Shown here piece by piece: positions 1-9,011 of a stretch of DNA of 55,952 nucleotides. Each line of letters starts with the position of its first letter. Positions within the stretch are counted from its first letter, which is position 1. The notes under the pieces are model-generated. The model saw nothing but the letters and a program-made list of their open reading frames with translations, searched no databases and had not been told where the DNA came from. The DNA is from Streptococcus oricebi. Lineage in GTDB: Bacteria > Bacillota > Bacilli > Lactobacillales > Streptococcaceae. Made by a program: the position numbers and the translations under genes. The stretch spans positions 112,127 through 168,078 of the forward strand of contig NZ_PRDG01000006.1 in the NCBI RefSeq assembly GCF_017883985.1. Direction: 5' to 3'.

Positions 1-605
1 CGTCCAGGGTATCTAGATAGGTCAGGGTTTTAAGTCCCTTGCTTCCTGGGGTTTGGACGATTTCTCGTCCTTTTTCCAACTTATCATCCAGAATGCGGGC
101 TGTCTCAAAGTCAATTTCTTCTGTTACGGTCCTTTCTCTGGTGGTCAGTACTTCCTTATTCCCAACTCGGATAACTTGGTTGACGGCCGGTCTGCTAATG
201 CTTTCAGAGATTTTCTTGCTTTCCAGGACCTGGCCGTTGGCGTCCAGGGTATCTAGATAGGTCAGGGTTTTAAGTCCCTTGCTTCCTGGGGTTTGGACGA
301 TTTCTCGTCCTTTTTCCAGCTTTTCATCCAGAATGCGGGCTGTTTCAAAGTCGATTTCTTCTGTTACCGTTCTTTCCCTCGTAGTCAGGACTTCTTTATT
401 CCCAACTCGGATAACTTGGTTGACGGCCGGTCTGCTAATGCTTTCAGAGATTTTCTTGCTTTCCAGGACCTGGTCGTTGGCGTCCAAGGTATCTAGATAG
501 GTCAGGGTTTTAAGTCCCTTGCTTCCTGGGGTTTGGACGATTTCTCGTCCTTTTTCCAGCTTTTCATCCAGAATGCGGGCTGTTTCAAAGTCGATTTCCT
601 CTGTT
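1..605 (-). repeat. Near-identical 240-bp tandem repeats encoding G5 domains
   Basis: Bases 1-240 recur at 241-480 and again from 481 to about 605 with only scattered substitutions. The period of 240 bp equals 80 codons, one G5 domain (core reading ETARILD, KGREIVQTPG, GLKTLTYLD, VIRVG). The next domain inward (about 640-850) is diverged. The repeats continue off the left edge, so the copy number is unknown. Such homogeneous in-frame repeats are expected to change number by recombination. Confidence 0.92.
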
Positions 606-3600
606 ACGGTCCTTTCCTGGGTCCTAGTAGTAGGCCTGGTGCCGACCAGGACAATCCGTTTTTGGGCTGGCTGTAAAAGCTTGCTAGAGACAGCTTCTTT
701 AGTGATTAGTTCCTGGCTCTTATTATCCTTCAAGACTCGGTAGAGGACCTGTTTTAGTCCTGGTTTTCCAGCCTGAAGTTCCTGACTTTCCCCTACTTGG
801 AGATTCTGGCTAGGCCGGTATTCGGTCTCAAAGTCTAGGGGCAGGGTTTCGCTGGTGCTAGAGGCTGTCGGGATTCGGGTTCCAATCCGCAGGATGCGGT
901 TTTGGGCCGGGCTAAGCAGGTCCTGGTTTTGAAAGAGATAGGAGCTACCGGTTTTAAGGGCCACAGGTAGGTGCTCATAGCGGTGGCTAATCTGGGTGCT
1001 AGCCTCTGTCGAGCGGGGACCACTATAATGGTAGGTCTTGGAGGCTGTCAGAACCTCGCCCTTGCCGGTGACATAGTCCCCCCGCAGGAGGCCAGGAATA
1101 CGAGGATTGTCAGTCGCCTCCTTGAGATTTTTCAGGCTAAAGAGCTTTTTCAGATTGGGATAGGGTTGATAGGCTTCCAGCTCCCCGTCAGCCGTTAGAG
1201 GAGCATGCTCGATCTTGGCAGTCTGGAGTTGGACCCGCATCCGACCCTGACTGCCCTTTTTCTCCTCAAGGACGACACCAGCCAGGAGCTGGTCATCCAT
1301 GATGTAGTCGGTCCTGTAGGAGAGGGCCCTTTCGCTAGAGGAAATCAAGCTGGGCTGGTCCTTGCTAAAACGACTAGCCTGGAGGTTGAGCTGGGCACTA
1401 TCTCTTAGGTCCTGGGCCTGAATCTTTTGCGCCTGGTTCTGGTAGAGACTATTGCCATTAGCGTCTAGCTTTTGTCCCTGGACTTGGCCGACAGGGACTT
1501 GGTCCTGACTAGTAAAGAGATTGTTGTAGAGGTAGCGGACCAGATTTTCTGTCCTTAGGGCCTCTAGTTTGAGGTCAGACTCTTGCTTAATCCCGGCTAT
1601 TTTTAGCTGATTATTTAAAAAGACAAAGGGCTGGGTCTGGCGCAGACTATTGGGCAGGTTGGAGGGCTGTTGGGTCAAGTTAAGGACAAAGCCATCTGGG
1701 CGGGCCTGAATGGTTGGCCCGGTATTTCCCGTAGCGTAAATCAAGGGCTTGGCCTGCTGCTTGCTGTCTCGATAGATTTGGCCAAAGTCAAAGAGGTTGT
1801 CCCGCATGATGATGCCCTCGGCATTGGTCGTCAGATAAATCAGGGGCATGCTGTTGCTTGCACCACTCATCCTAGACTCCCCAAAGTGAAATTGATTCTC
1901 GGTTATTAGAAGAGAACCGCGGAATTTATCCTGGTAGGCTACTAGATTTTTATCCTTAATCAGGCGGTTGGAGGTGGAGTCAGCCAGATAAATCGGTGAG
2001 ATGTAGCTATCTGGAGATCCCAGGACCGATTTGACCTGGATCCGGTTTTGACTGATCGTCACTGCTCCAGCCCCATAGCCTAGGCCGTTAGCAAACTTGC
2101 TGGTCTCGGTCTGGCTATTACTGCCATTGAGGTTGTCATTGGCATTGTTAATCATCTTGATGATGGAGTGGACCGAGTCACCGAGAATGGTATTTTGCTT
2201 GATATTTAAGAAATAGTTGAGATAGGGCTCCTGCATGCGGACTAGGATAGCATTGGTGGTATAGGCTTGCTGGCTGAGGGTCTGACCGCTCGTATCCAGG
2301 CCCTGAATGGTATTGGCACTGATTTCGAAATAACCAGTAGTCCCTTCGGGACTGAGGTCGCGAAACTTCTCGTTGGTCTGGAGGTGGATGGCCTCGTACT
2401 GGATGTAATCACTGCCCCGATCGAAGCGCCCTTCCAGGTCGACATCGTTAAAGGCCATGCGATTGCCCTTATCCTGACTAATCAGATTTTTGCGGATAAT
2501 GACATTTTCCATGGGGAAGGTCCGATTATAGACCGAAATACCCAGCAGGCGATCGCCATGGGAGACATTGTTTTCGATTAAGATTTGGTCTCCATCATGA
2601 ATGTCCATGCCCTTGCGGTAGTTATGGCTAGTCAGATTATTGCGAAAGACAATGCCCTTATTATAAGAGCCAGCTTCGGAGGCAAAGCCATAGCCGGTGC
2701 CTCCACTTCTTGGGTGGCCATTTTCTGAGGCGGTCGTTGACTGAATGAGAAAATTAGTCTGATAGGAAAAGTTGACTCCGGCCACTCGATTGTTATGGCT
2801 GTTACTATTGATGACCTTATTATAGCGGCCTAGTTTGAGGCTATCAAAACTATAACCCTCGGCCTTGTTAGCAAGCAGATTGCTGATAGAGCGGAAGCGC
2901 CCCCACTTGTAAATGTGGGAGACACTGTTGTGGCTAGAGCCAAAGCGGATACCGGCCTTATTAGCCCCGCTGGCCTCCACCCCGTCTACCGTCACGTAGC
3001 TGGAGTCATTGACCAAAATTCCGTCAATCTTCCCATAGTAGGGCATGCCACGCAGGTAGAAGTTTTTTTCCTCCTGGGCCAGGCTACCCTTGGGGGGCTT
3101 GATGTGGACGGAAAGGTCCTTGATAAGAAAGCCCTCCTGCTCCTCGACTAAAAGCAGGGCATGGTCGCGGTTGTCGGTGTCATTTTCATTGCTGTCCCAG
3201 GGTTGGCCCAGCTGGACCCGCTCGGTTTCGATACTAGTTGTCCCCATGCCATCACCAAAGAGGCCGGTCACATGGGCCAGGCTGGCATCGATTTTAATCT
3301 GCCCCCAGCGTCCTTCCTTGCGATAGATAGGCAGGATAAGGCCGGTCACTGTTTGGCCCTTACTGTTTTGATACTTGATTAAGCCGTCGGAGTCAATGTT
3401 TAGTTTTTGGTAATCTTGGACAGAAATTTTTCCCAAATCAGTCAAATCTCCCAGGCTACCCTTGGCAATCTCAGCCACGCCAGGACCGAAGGTCCGAATC
3501 TCATAATGGTCAATATGGCCAGGATCGCGGGCAATATTGACTCGGCCGCTCAGCTTGACAGCCACGCCCCGGTATTCTTTGCCTGCCGAGTCAGCCATCA

Positions 3601-4261
3601 GGACTTGATTGGCCGCTTGAAGGGCCCGATTGATGGCGGCTGAATCGTCGTCATTGTCGGAACTATCAAGGCCAAAGTCCAGGGCATCTACATAGTACCA
3701 GCGGTTTTTCTGGTCGTATTTGACCTCATAGTCGTAGTTTTCAATCTGGGCCTTGCTGACCAGCTGGCGGTTGTCATCTGTTATTGCCGCCTGCATCTTG
3801 CTGGACTGGTTGTCAACAGTCAGCTGGGGTAGGGCCTTTTCCTTGAGCTGGGCTTCCAGATCACTCAATTGGTCGCTCGACTCTGGCTGCCTACTTTCGT
3901 CGGCCTGGTCGGCTATTCCTTCTGCTTCTAGCTCAGGCTGCAAATCAGACTCCTTGGTCAGAGCCAGGTTTGGCTTGGCTAGGGGCTCCTCTAGAGCAGA
4001 GTCGCCAGACTCAGCTGGCTCAGAAGCAGCAGAAAAAGCCCCTGCCTGGTCTAGGTCAGAAGCCTTGTCTTGATTGGAAAGTTCTGTTTCTGCCTTTTGG
4101 GGCAGGGCTTCCAGCTCTCCTATTAGCTGGTCCCTTGTGGTCGAGTCAGACTCGATCGGTCCCTCTTGGTCAGCAGAAACAGGGGCAACCATGAATGTCG
4201 AAGCAGCAAGCCCCACAGACACAGCGACCCAGTGTTTTTTAACTTTTTTTAACTTTTTCAT
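1..4261 (-). CDS. Large secreted beta-helix / G5-repeat surface protein (3' end outside window)
   Basis: One open frame runs on the minus strand from ATG 4261 to the left edge without a stop, so at least 1,420 residues are present and the C-terminus is missing. The N-terminus (MKKLKKVKKHW, then a hydrophobic stretch ending APVSA) is a signal peptide; its K-rich start with a W loosely resembles KxYKxGKxW signals. Residues about 30-150 are acidic, Q/S/E-rich and low complexity. Residues about 170-830 hold many short N-rich strands (for example RKNLIS, IKQNTIL, SANTIQG) typical of right-handed parallel beta-helix (pectate-lyase-like) folds. From about residue 1140 come at least four G5-type domains of about 80 residues. 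Family knowledge suggests glycan binding or cleavage at the cell surface. An LPXTG anchor may lie beyond the window; that is inference. A promoter and a Shine-Dalgarno site (AGAAGGAT) precede it. Confidence 0.85.
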   Translation of the reverse strand, partial: MKKLKKVKKHWVAVSVGLAASTFMVAPVSADQEGPIESDSTTRDQLIGELEALPQKAETELSNQDKASDLDQAGAFSAASEPAESGDSALEEPLAKPNLALTKESDLQPELEAEGIADQADESRQPESSDQLSDLEAQLKEKALPQLTVDNQSSKMQAAITDDNRQLVSKAQIENYDYEVKYDQKNRWYYVDALDFGLDSSDNDDDSAAINRALQAANQVLMADSAGKEYRGVAVKLSGRVNIARDPGHIDHYEIRTFGPGVAEIAKGSLGDLTDLGKISVQDYQKLNIDSDGLIKYQNSKGQTVTGLILPIYRKEGRWGQIKIDASLAHVTGLFGDGMGTTSIETERVQLGQPWDSNENDTDNRDHALLLVEEQEGFLIKDLSVHIKPPKGSLAQEEKNFYLRGMPYYGKIDGILVNDSSYVTVDGVEASGANKAGIRFGSSHNSVSHIYKWGRFRSISNLLANKAEGYSFDSLKLGRYNKVINSNSHNNRVAGVNFSYQTNFLIQSTTASENGHPRSGGTGYGFASEAGSYNKGIVFRNNLTSHNYRKGMDIHDGDQILIENNVSHGDRLLGISVYNRTFPMENVIIRKNLISQDKGNRMAFNDVDLEGRFDRGSDYIQYEAIHLQTNEKFRDLSPEGTTGYFEISANTIQGLDTSGQTLSQQAYTTNAILVRMQEPYLNYFLNIKQNTILGDSVHSIIKMINNANDNLNGSNSQTETSKFANGLGYGAGAVTISQNRIQVKSVLGSPDSYISPIYLADSTSNRLIKDKNLVAYQDKFRGSLLITENQFHFGESRMSGASNSMPLIYLTTNAEGIIMRDNLFDFGQIYRDSKQQAKPLIYATGNTGPTIQARPDGFVLNLTQQPSNLPNSLRQTQPFVFLNNQLKIAGIKQESDLKLEALRTENLVRYLYNNLFTSQDQVPVGQVQGQKLDANGNSLYQNQAQKIQAQDLRDSAQLNLQASRFSKDQPSLISSSERALSYRTDYIMDDQLLAGVVLEEKKGSQGRMRVQLQTAKIEHAPLTADGELEAYQPYPNLKKLFSLKNLKEATDNPRIPGLLRGDYVTGKGEVLTASKTYHYSGPRSTEASTQISHRYEHLPVALKTGSSYLFQNQDLLSPAQNRILRIGTRIPTASSTSETLPLDFETEYRPSQNLQVGESQELQAGKPGLKQVLYRVLKDNKSQELITKEAVSSKLLQPAQKRIVLVGTRPTTRTQERTVTEEIDFETARILDEKLEKGREIVQTPGSKGLKTLTYLDTLDANDQVLESKKISESISRPAVNQVIRVGNKEVLTTRERTVTEEIDFETARILDEKLEKGREIVQTPGSKGLKTLTYLDTLDANGQVLESKKISESISRPAVNQVIRVGNKEVLTTRERTVTEEIDFETARILDDKLEKGREIVQTPGSKGLKTLTYLDTLD

Positions 4262-4318
4262 AAAATCCTTCTTATCAATCTAGCCTATAAACAGCTTGAT
4301 TTTCTCCCTAATAAAAAT

Positions 4319-4347
4319 ATTGTAATATAGGCTTGAAAGCCCGTCAA
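4319..4347 (-). promoter_or_regulatory. Promoter of the beta-helix/G5 protein gene
   Basis: On the minus strand TTGACG (4347-4342) and TACAAT (4324-4319) are separated by 17 bp, a good sigma-A promoter. It directs transcription into the surface-protein gene starting at 4261, leaving a leader of about 50 nt with a Shine-Dalgarno site just before the ATG. The rest of the 355-bp divergent spacer (4262-4616) is A+T-rich; I see only the two opposing promoters in it. Confidence 0.7.
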
Positions 4348-4588
4348 TAAAAGAGTTCCCAAGTCGGACAGGCCGAGATATTTTGTATAAAAATTCTTGC
4401 TCAAATACCCCCTTTCAGACAAAAATCAGCAGTTTTAAACAAAGCATGGCCGTTTTATGGCAGGGCTTGCGGTCTTTATTTTTGGGCTTTTAAAAAGCTG
4501 ACTGGCCTCTCTTTGATGTTTGCTTTTTTTGCCTTGGGGAAAAACTTGAGATTTACAGACAGTCCAAAGCTGGTTTTTTTCTTTATTT

Positions 4589-4597
4589 TGTTATAAT
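4589..4597 (+). promoter_or_regulatory. Extended -10 promoter of the phosphatase operon
   Basis: TGtTATAAT lies at 4589-4597 with no good -35 box. The predicted start, near 4604, is only about 13 nt ahead of the ATG and falls inside the Shine-Dalgarno sequence AGGGAGG (4601-4607), so the leader is very short. Confidence 0.65.
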
Positions 4598-4616
4598 AGA
4601 AGGGAGGTATTTTTTA

Positions 4617-5042
4617 ATGAAGAAAATAGTTTTTGTTTGTTTAGGCAATATCTGCCGGAGCCCCATGGCTGAATTTGTAATGAAAAGCTTGACCGATCAG
4701 ATTGAGGTCGAAAGCCGGGCCACCTCTAGTTGGGAACATGGCAATCCCATCCACCGAGGTACACAAGCAATCTTTAAAAAGCATGGAATCAGCTATGACC
4801 CTCATAAAAGCTCCCAGCAAATCTCGGCCAAGGATTTTGCCAAGTTTGACTATATTATCGCCATGGACGAGTCCAATCTCAATGATTTAAGGGCTATGCT
4901 ACCCAAGAATTGCCAGGATAAGCTCTACCAATTTGCGGATCGAAGTGTGCCAGACCCTTGGTACACAGGGGACTTTGATGAGACCTATGACTTGATTGTC
5001 AAGGGGTGCCAGGCCTGGCTGACCAAGTTAGAAATGAAGTAG
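4617..5042 (+). CDS. Low-molecular-weight protein tyrosine phosphatase
   Basis: A 141-residue cytoplasmic phosphatase of the usual family length. The N-terminus carries the P-loop CLGNICRS (CX5R signature) at about residues 8-15, with the nucleophilic Cys and the phosphate-binding Arg. The general-acid Asp sits in DPWYTGDFDETYDLI near residue 113. The family removes phosphate from tyrosine residues, and in streptococci such enzymes are linked to capsule or kinase signalling; the substrate is not evident here. It is first in a tight set with the MORN protein (next start 3 bp after this stop) and the acyltransferase, which suggests a cell-envelope role. That three-gene order is, from memory, conserved in several streptococci. 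The start follows a strong AGGGAGG site. Confidence 0.93.
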   Translation: MKKIVFVCLGNICRSPMAEFVMKSLTDQIEVESRATSSWEHGNPIHRGTQAIFKKHGISYDPHKSSQQISAKDFAKFDYIIAMDESNLNDLRAMLPKNCQDKLYQFADRSVPDPWYTGDFDETYDLIVKGCQAWLTKLEMK

Positions 5043-5044
5043 AA

Positions 5045-5458
5045 ATGGATAAACTAAGAAAACTTTATGACCGCTACAGGGTCTATATCATCAGACAGCA
5101 CTTGGAATGGCTAGCCCTAACCGTCATCGTCCTATCGGCTATCTTTGTCTTCACCTCTGGCCTACCACGTAAGGGGGTCTTGAGCCTAGAAAATGGGGCC
5201 ATCCACTATGATGGGAGCCTGGTTCGGGACAAGATGAATGGTCAGGGGCATCTGACCTTTAAAAATGGGGATAGCTACAGCGGGCAGTTCCAAAATGGCC
5301 TCTTTCACGGCCAGGGGACCTTTAACTCGGCTGCCGGCTGGAAATACGAGGGCGAATTTGTCAATGGCCAGGCCCAAGGGCAGGGCAAGCTGACGACAGA
5401 AAACAAGGTCGTCTATGAAGGAACATTCAAGCAAGGAATTTATCAAAATGCGCATTAA
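5045..5458 (+). CDS. MORN-repeat membrane protein
   Basis: I place the start at ATG 5045, just after the phosphatase stop, giving 137 residues; an in-frame ATG at 5006 would overlap the phosphatase. Residues about 20-42 form one hydrophobic membrane segment (WLALTVIVLSAIFVFTSGL). The rest has at least three MORN-type repeats with the YxGxxxxxxxxGxG pattern (YDGSLVRDKMNGQG, YSGQFQNGLFHGQG, YEGEFVNGQAQGQG, then a partial copy). MORN repeats are beta-hairpin modules associated with membranes or protein scaffolding; the function here is unknown. The order suggests an N-in, C-out anchor with exposed repeats. Its stop overlaps the start of the acyltransferase, so the two are probably translationally coupled. 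Confidence 0.85.
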   Translation: MDKLRKLYDRYRVYIIRQHLEWLALTVIVLSAIFVFTSGLPRKGVLSLENGAIHYDGSLVRDKMNGQGHLTFKNGDSYSGQFQNGLFHGQGTFNSAAGWKYEGEFVNGQAQGQGKLTTENKVVYEGTFKQGIYQNAH

Positions 5459-7262
5459 GTGGTTTTCACTAGTCAGAATAACAGGTCTTATCCTGGTCTT
5501 ACTTTATCACTTCTTCCAGGGTCTCTTTCCTGGAGGCTTTATTGGCGTGGATATCTTTTTTGCCTTTTCAGGTTTTCTGATTACCTCCCTCCTGATTGAT
5601 GAGTTTGCCAGGAGTTCAGCTATTGATTTGCTGGGATTTTTCAAGCGGCGTTTCTATCGGATTGTTCCCCCCTTGGTCTTTATGATTTTGCTTATCATGC
5701 CCTTTACCCTTTTGGTCCGCAAGGACTTTGTGGCAGGGATTGGGAGTCAAATCGCAGCCAGCCTTGGCTTTGTGACTAATTTCTTTGAAATCATGTCCGG
5801 GGGAAATTACGAGAGCCAGTTTATCCCCCACCTCTTTATTCATAGCTGGAGCTTGGCCCTAGAGGTTCATTTCTACCTCTTTTGGGGCTTGGGAGTTTGG
5901 TTTTTGGCCAAAAAAAGTCAGAGCATCAGCCAACTGCGGGGCTTTATCTTTCTCTTATCCACCGGTCTTTTTCTGGCTAGCTTTTTAGCCATGTTTTTAG
6001 GGGCCTTTTTCACCAAGAACTTCACGAGCATTTATTTTGCTAGCTGGACCCATATCTTTCCTTTCTTTGCCGGAGCTGCCCTGGCTACGGTATCGGGGGT
6101 TGCAAGTGTCGGAGTGAATTTCAAGAAGATGGAAGAAGCCTGGACGATTAAGAAGGCCTGGCTACGTCTAGCCCTGAGTTTTTCTCTTTTAGTCGTCTTA
6201 AGTTTCCTGCTTAAGTTTGACCAGATTTGGACCTATCTCTTTGGCTTCTTGCTGGCTACGGTCCTGGCTCTAGAGATGATTTTAGCGACTAGGATTCTCC
6301 ATGACAAGACTCCCAATCGACAAGAACCAGCCTGGCTGGGCTTTGTTGCGGATACTAGCTACGGGGTCTACCTCTTTCACTGGCCCTTCTATATTATTTT
6401 TAGCCAGCTGATGAACAATCTCTTGGCGGTTATTTTAACCACCATCTTGTCCTTTGGCCTAGCGGCTTTATCCTACTATGTCTTAGAGCCTAGCCTAGCA
6501 GGACGCAGGCCCCAGCTGACCTTCCTCAAGCTAGATGCCACTCAGATTAGCCGGCCCATCTTTTATAGCCTGCTGCCTTTGACTCTCTTGACCCTGCTGA
6601 TTATGGCGACCGCCCCTAAGATTGGGGCCTTTGAAGAAAGCTTGATGGTCAATGGCCTCAACCAGGCTAAGAACAAGCTCGATTTGACCCGCAGTCAGAT
6701 TGACCAGGCCCAGGCTACGGAGTACAATGTGACAGCCGGGGTCAGCCTGATTGGGGATTCGGTAGCCCTGCGGGCAAGTCAGTGGCTGGAGACCACCATA
6801 CCAGGGATTCAGCTAGATGCGGTTGTCAGCCGTAACCTAGCCTCTGGTCTGGAAGTCTACCAAACGGCTATCAGCAATAAAATCCTCCTACAAGATGTGG
6901 TCCTAGCCCTAGGAGCCAATACCGTTGATAACTATGAGGAGGCCCTTAATCAGCTGATAGACCAGCTACCCAAGGGCCACCGCCTCATCCTAGTCACCCC
7001 CTATGACGGCCGAGTGGCTAGCGATGAAAATAGTAGCCTGGCCAAGACCCGCCAGTATGAGCAGGAACTAGCCAAGAAGTATGACTATGTCTATCTGGCC
7101 GACTGGTACCAGGTGGCCCAGGATAATCCAGACATCTGGCAGGGCACAGACCAGGTCCACTTTGGCTCTGAGAGCAACTCCATCGCCCAAGGTGGCCAGC
7201 TCTATGCCCAGACCATCAAGGAGGCCCTAGACCAGGCCAGCCAGGGCCCAGTAAAACCATAA
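5448..7262 (+). CDS. OafA/OatA-type acyltransferase with C-terminal SGNH domain
   Basis: From ATG 5448 (Shine-Dalgarno AAGGAA about 9 bp ahead) the protein has 604 residues. Residues 1-370 contain about ten hydrophobic segments and the acyltransferase-3 signature (GGFIGVDIFFAFSGFLIT). Residues about 430-600 are soluble with SGNH hydrolase blocks: GDS in LIGDSVALR and a DxxH near GTDQVHFGSES. This architecture O-acetylates cell-surface polymers such as peptidoglycan or wall polysaccharides, passing the acyl group across the membrane to the external SGNH domain. The acceptor is not evident. It overlaps the MORN gene by 11 bp and ends at a strong terminator, closing the three-gene operon. Confidence 0.9.
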   Translation: MRIKWFSLVRITGLILVLLYHFFQGLFPGGFIGVDIFFAFSGFLITSLLIDEFARSSAIDLLGFFKRRFYRIVPPLVFMILLIMPFTLLVRKDFVAGIGSQIAASLGFVTNFFEIMSGGNYESQFIPHLFIHSWSLALEVHFYLFWGLGVWFLAKKSQSISQLRGFIFLLSTGLFLASFLAMFLGAFFTKNFTSIYFASWTHIFPFFAGAALATVSGVASVGVNFKKMEEAWTIKKAWLRLALSFSLLVVLSFLLKFDQIWTYLFGFLLATVLALEMILATRILHDKTPNRQEPAWLGFVADTSYGVYLFHWPFYIIFSQLMNNLLAVILTTILSFGLAALSYYVLEPSLAGRRPQLTFLKLDATQISRPIFYSLLPLTLLTLLIMATAPKIGAFEESLMVNGLNQAKNKLDLTRSQIDQAQATEYNVTAGVSLIGDSVALRASQWLETTIPGIQLDAVVSRNLASGLEVYQTAISNKILLQDVVLALGANTVDNYEEALNQLIDQLPKGHRLILVTPYDGRVASDENSSLAKTRQYEQELAKKYDYVYLADWYQVAQDNPDIWQGTDQVHFGSESNSIAQGGQLYAQTIKEALDQASQGPVKP

Positions 7263-7270
7263 GATAAGCA

Positions 7271-7300
7271 AACGGTAGTTTTTTCTACCGTTTTTGTTTT
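7271..7300 (+). terminator. Rho-independent terminator after the acyltransferase
   Basis: AACGGTAG (7271-7278) pairs with CTACCGTT (7285-7292), followed by TTTTGTTTT. It separates the conserved operon from the toxin island. Confidence 0.85.
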
Positions 7301-7353
7301 TCCAAGGGGATGGGACTTTTATTTTGTCTTAGCTGTGAAAATTCGGCTTGAGA

Positions 7354-7382
7354 TTGCATATTCTTTATTAGCGTGTTATGAT
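7354..7382 (+). promoter_or_regulatory. Promoter of the toxin island, with structured 5' leader
   Basis: TTGCAT (7354-7359), a 17-bp spacer and TGtTATGAT (ending 7382) form a good extended -10 promoter. The start near 7389 leaves a leader of about 228 nt before the first gene at 7617. The leader contains a hairpin, TTTACAGAA pairing with TTCTGTAAA (about 7406-7434). I see no clear small gene in it. Confidence 0.65.
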
Positions 7383-7616
7383 AGATTTAGAATGTTTCAG
7401 TTTTTTTACAGAAATAAGACTAGCTTCTGTAAACAGGAACAGCTAAGGGGAGTTTGATTATCAAGAAGGAGGGATTTGCTCTAAGTTGGCTTAGTCTTTT
7501 TGTGACGAAAGCAGCAAAGAGAGCCCCAGTTGATAATGAAACTTTCCTTTAATTTTTTAAAATCCAAGGCTAGGGCATGCTGGGTCTGGTAACTTGTGAT
7601 AAAGAGAGGAGTAGGA

Positions 7617-8009
7617 ATGACTAGTGATGCAGCTTTAAAAAGTGCGATTTCTGGCTATAAGGCGGATAAAGCTAAGTATGAAAAGGTAAAAAATGAGATT
7701 GTCAATCATTCTCTAAGCACTAGACAAAATTTGAAGGAGATTAACAGTTTTCTAGATTACTGTGAGGACATCATTGAACTTGCAGAAGGAGAAGAAGGAT
7801 ACCACTATATTGATGTCCTACCTAGCAATTTAAAAAAAGATGTCAAAACCATGAAGCAGTACCGAGATTTTGCGCGTGATGCCAATACCTCCTTTATCAA
7901 TCTCTACAATCTGCTAGAGTCTAAAATTGCTAGTCTAGATAGTAAGATTAGCCGAGCTAGGGATGAGTATAATAAGGATAAGCCCCTCTTGGAGAAGTTG
8001 TACTGGTAA
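7617..8009 (+). CDS. Small helical protein, DUF5082/YwqH-like partner of a type VII toxin
   Basis: The start at ATG 7617 is chosen because GAGAGGAG lies about 8 bp ahead; the protein then has 130 residues. It is almost entirely predicted helix, Lys/Glu-rich, with heptad-like spacing (KADKAKYEKVKNEI, LLESKIASLDSKISRARDEY). Its size, charge and place as first gene before a polymorphic toxin match the DUF5082 (YwqH-like) proteins found in LXG/WXG toxin loci, where small helical partners bind the toxin N-terminus for type VII export. That is family context; the assignment is from pattern, not from a search. It has no signal peptide. Confidence 0.6.
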   Translation: MTSDAALKSAISGYKADKAKYEKVKNEIVNHSLSTRQNLKEINSFLDYCEDIIELAEGEEGYHYIDVLPSNLKKDVKTMKQYRDFARDANTSFINLYNLLESKIASLDSKISRARDEYNKDKPLLEKLYW

Positions 8010-8018
8010 GGAGTAGAG

Positions 8019-8354
8019 ATGAATACTAATATTAACGATTATCAAGACCGCTATACAGCAGACACAGTGGTCTATGACAATAGCAATCTAGCTAATCTTT
8101 TGGCTGAGGCTAAGGCAGCCAAAAATTTGATTCAAACCAGCATTCCCAACCATATCACCCAAATGGAGAGTCAAGACAAGCTCTGGAAGGGCAAGGCCAA
8201 AAAAGAATATCTGGGACTAAAGGACTTGCTCAAACAATATCAAGGAGACTTTGCGGAAGCTGTTGCAGAGCTGGAGACGACGATTGCGGGTCTTGAAACC
8301 CTCCTTAACTCAACGGCAGAAGCCAAGGCCATTAAGGAGATTGAGCAGGGGTGA
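8019..8354 (+). CDS. WXG100-like small helical protein
   Basis: A 111-residue helical protein with a WKG motif (SQDKLWKGKAKKEYLGL) near the middle, between two predicted helices, as in WXG100 (EsxA-like) and DUF5344-type partners. The C-terminal helix (FAEAVAELETTIAGLETLL) has coiled-coil character. It follows the first gene by 9 bp with a Shine-Dalgarno AAGGAG, so the two are cotranscribed. Its likely role is to pair with a toxin or with the upstream protein for type VII secretion; this rests on the motif and the context. Confidence 0.65.
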   Translation: MNTNINDYQDRYTADTVVYDNSNLANLLAEAKAAKNLIQTSIPNHITQMESQDKLWKGKAKKEYLGLKDLLKQYQGDFAEAVAELETTIAGLETLLNSTAEAKAIKEIEQG

Positions 8355-9010
8355 GAACTTTTACCTTAGAGGCTCTCTATGCCTTACATATCCTGAACGA
8401 GGAGTCGGACGACCTTTTCTTTCTACCCTTGCCGCAAGAAGCAGGAGCTTCTCGTCTGGAAAGCTTGCGTAGAACCTTAGAAAAGGGCTATCAGGATTTG
8501 ACAGAAATGGGCCTTATCGTTGACAATGAGCCTAGCGAGGAGTGTGCTACTTATGGCGCCTTTTTAGAGGGTTATCAGAAGGCCCTTTACCATTGTCAGG
8601 TAGATAATCACTATTTTTGTGCCCAGGAAGTTGATGGTAATCGGTGGTTGACGACAGTTATCCAGCGACTGGACGATAACCAGTATGTCATGGAGACCTT
8701 GCATAGTGTGGCTTTTTTGGCTCATTTGAAAGACGGTCACCCATTATTGCAGGACTTGGAGAAGAAGCACAAGAACTACAGCTACTATAGCTGGGAAGCT
8801 TTTTCCGCTTTTCGTTTAGAGACCTACTATGGGCAGGCAGAAGCCCTGCACCTTAAAAGCTATCGAAGAGATGAGCTTATAAAAGACCGCCTCTTTTTTG
8901 AGGCACCTTCTGGCCTTTATGAGTTTGACCCTCTTGAGGAGCAGATTCGCTCCATCGATGGTGAGGAATTACGAGACCTACTGGTCCAAGACTTGAAAGT
9001 GAGGCTATAA
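8351..9010 (+). CDS. Uncharacterised island protein, possible toxin-specific chaperone
   Basis: A 219-residue soluble protein starting at GTG 8351, overlapping the previous stop (GTGA) with GCAGGGG just ahead. I do not recognise it firmly. It is acidic, with an N-terminal segment rich in Leu and aromatic residues (FTLEALYALHILNEES) and many Tyr/Asp later on (NYSYYSWEAFSAFRLETYYG). It has no signal peptide or membrane segment. Its place between the WXG-like protein and the toxin, and its size, fit the DUF5081-type or EspG-like cytosolic proteins of type VII effector loci, but I cannot confirm either family. Confidence 0.5.
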   Translation: MRTFTLEALYALHILNEESDDLFFLPLPQEAGASRLESLRRTLEKGYQDLTEMGLIVDNEPSEECATYGAFLEGYQKALYHCQVDNHYFCAQEVDGNRWLTTVIQRLDDNQYVMETLHSVAFLAHLKDGHPLLQDLEKKHKNYSYYSWEAFSAFRLETYYGQAEALHLKSYRRDELIKDRLFFEAPSGLYEFDPLEEQIRSIDGEELRDLLVQDLKVRL

Positions 9011-9011
9011 G

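Noticed and set aside
1..605. Regular repeats considered as a CRISPR array
   Set aside because: The period is 240 bp with no short repeat/unique spacer alternation, and the repeats are in-frame protein-coding G5 domains.
39..4283. Many plus-strand reading frames of 60-106 codons across the first 4.2 kb
   Set aside because: All lie antisense to one uninterrupted minus-strand frame with signal peptide, beta-helix and G5 domains; the plus-strand frames lack ribosome sites and repeat simply because the DNA repeats.
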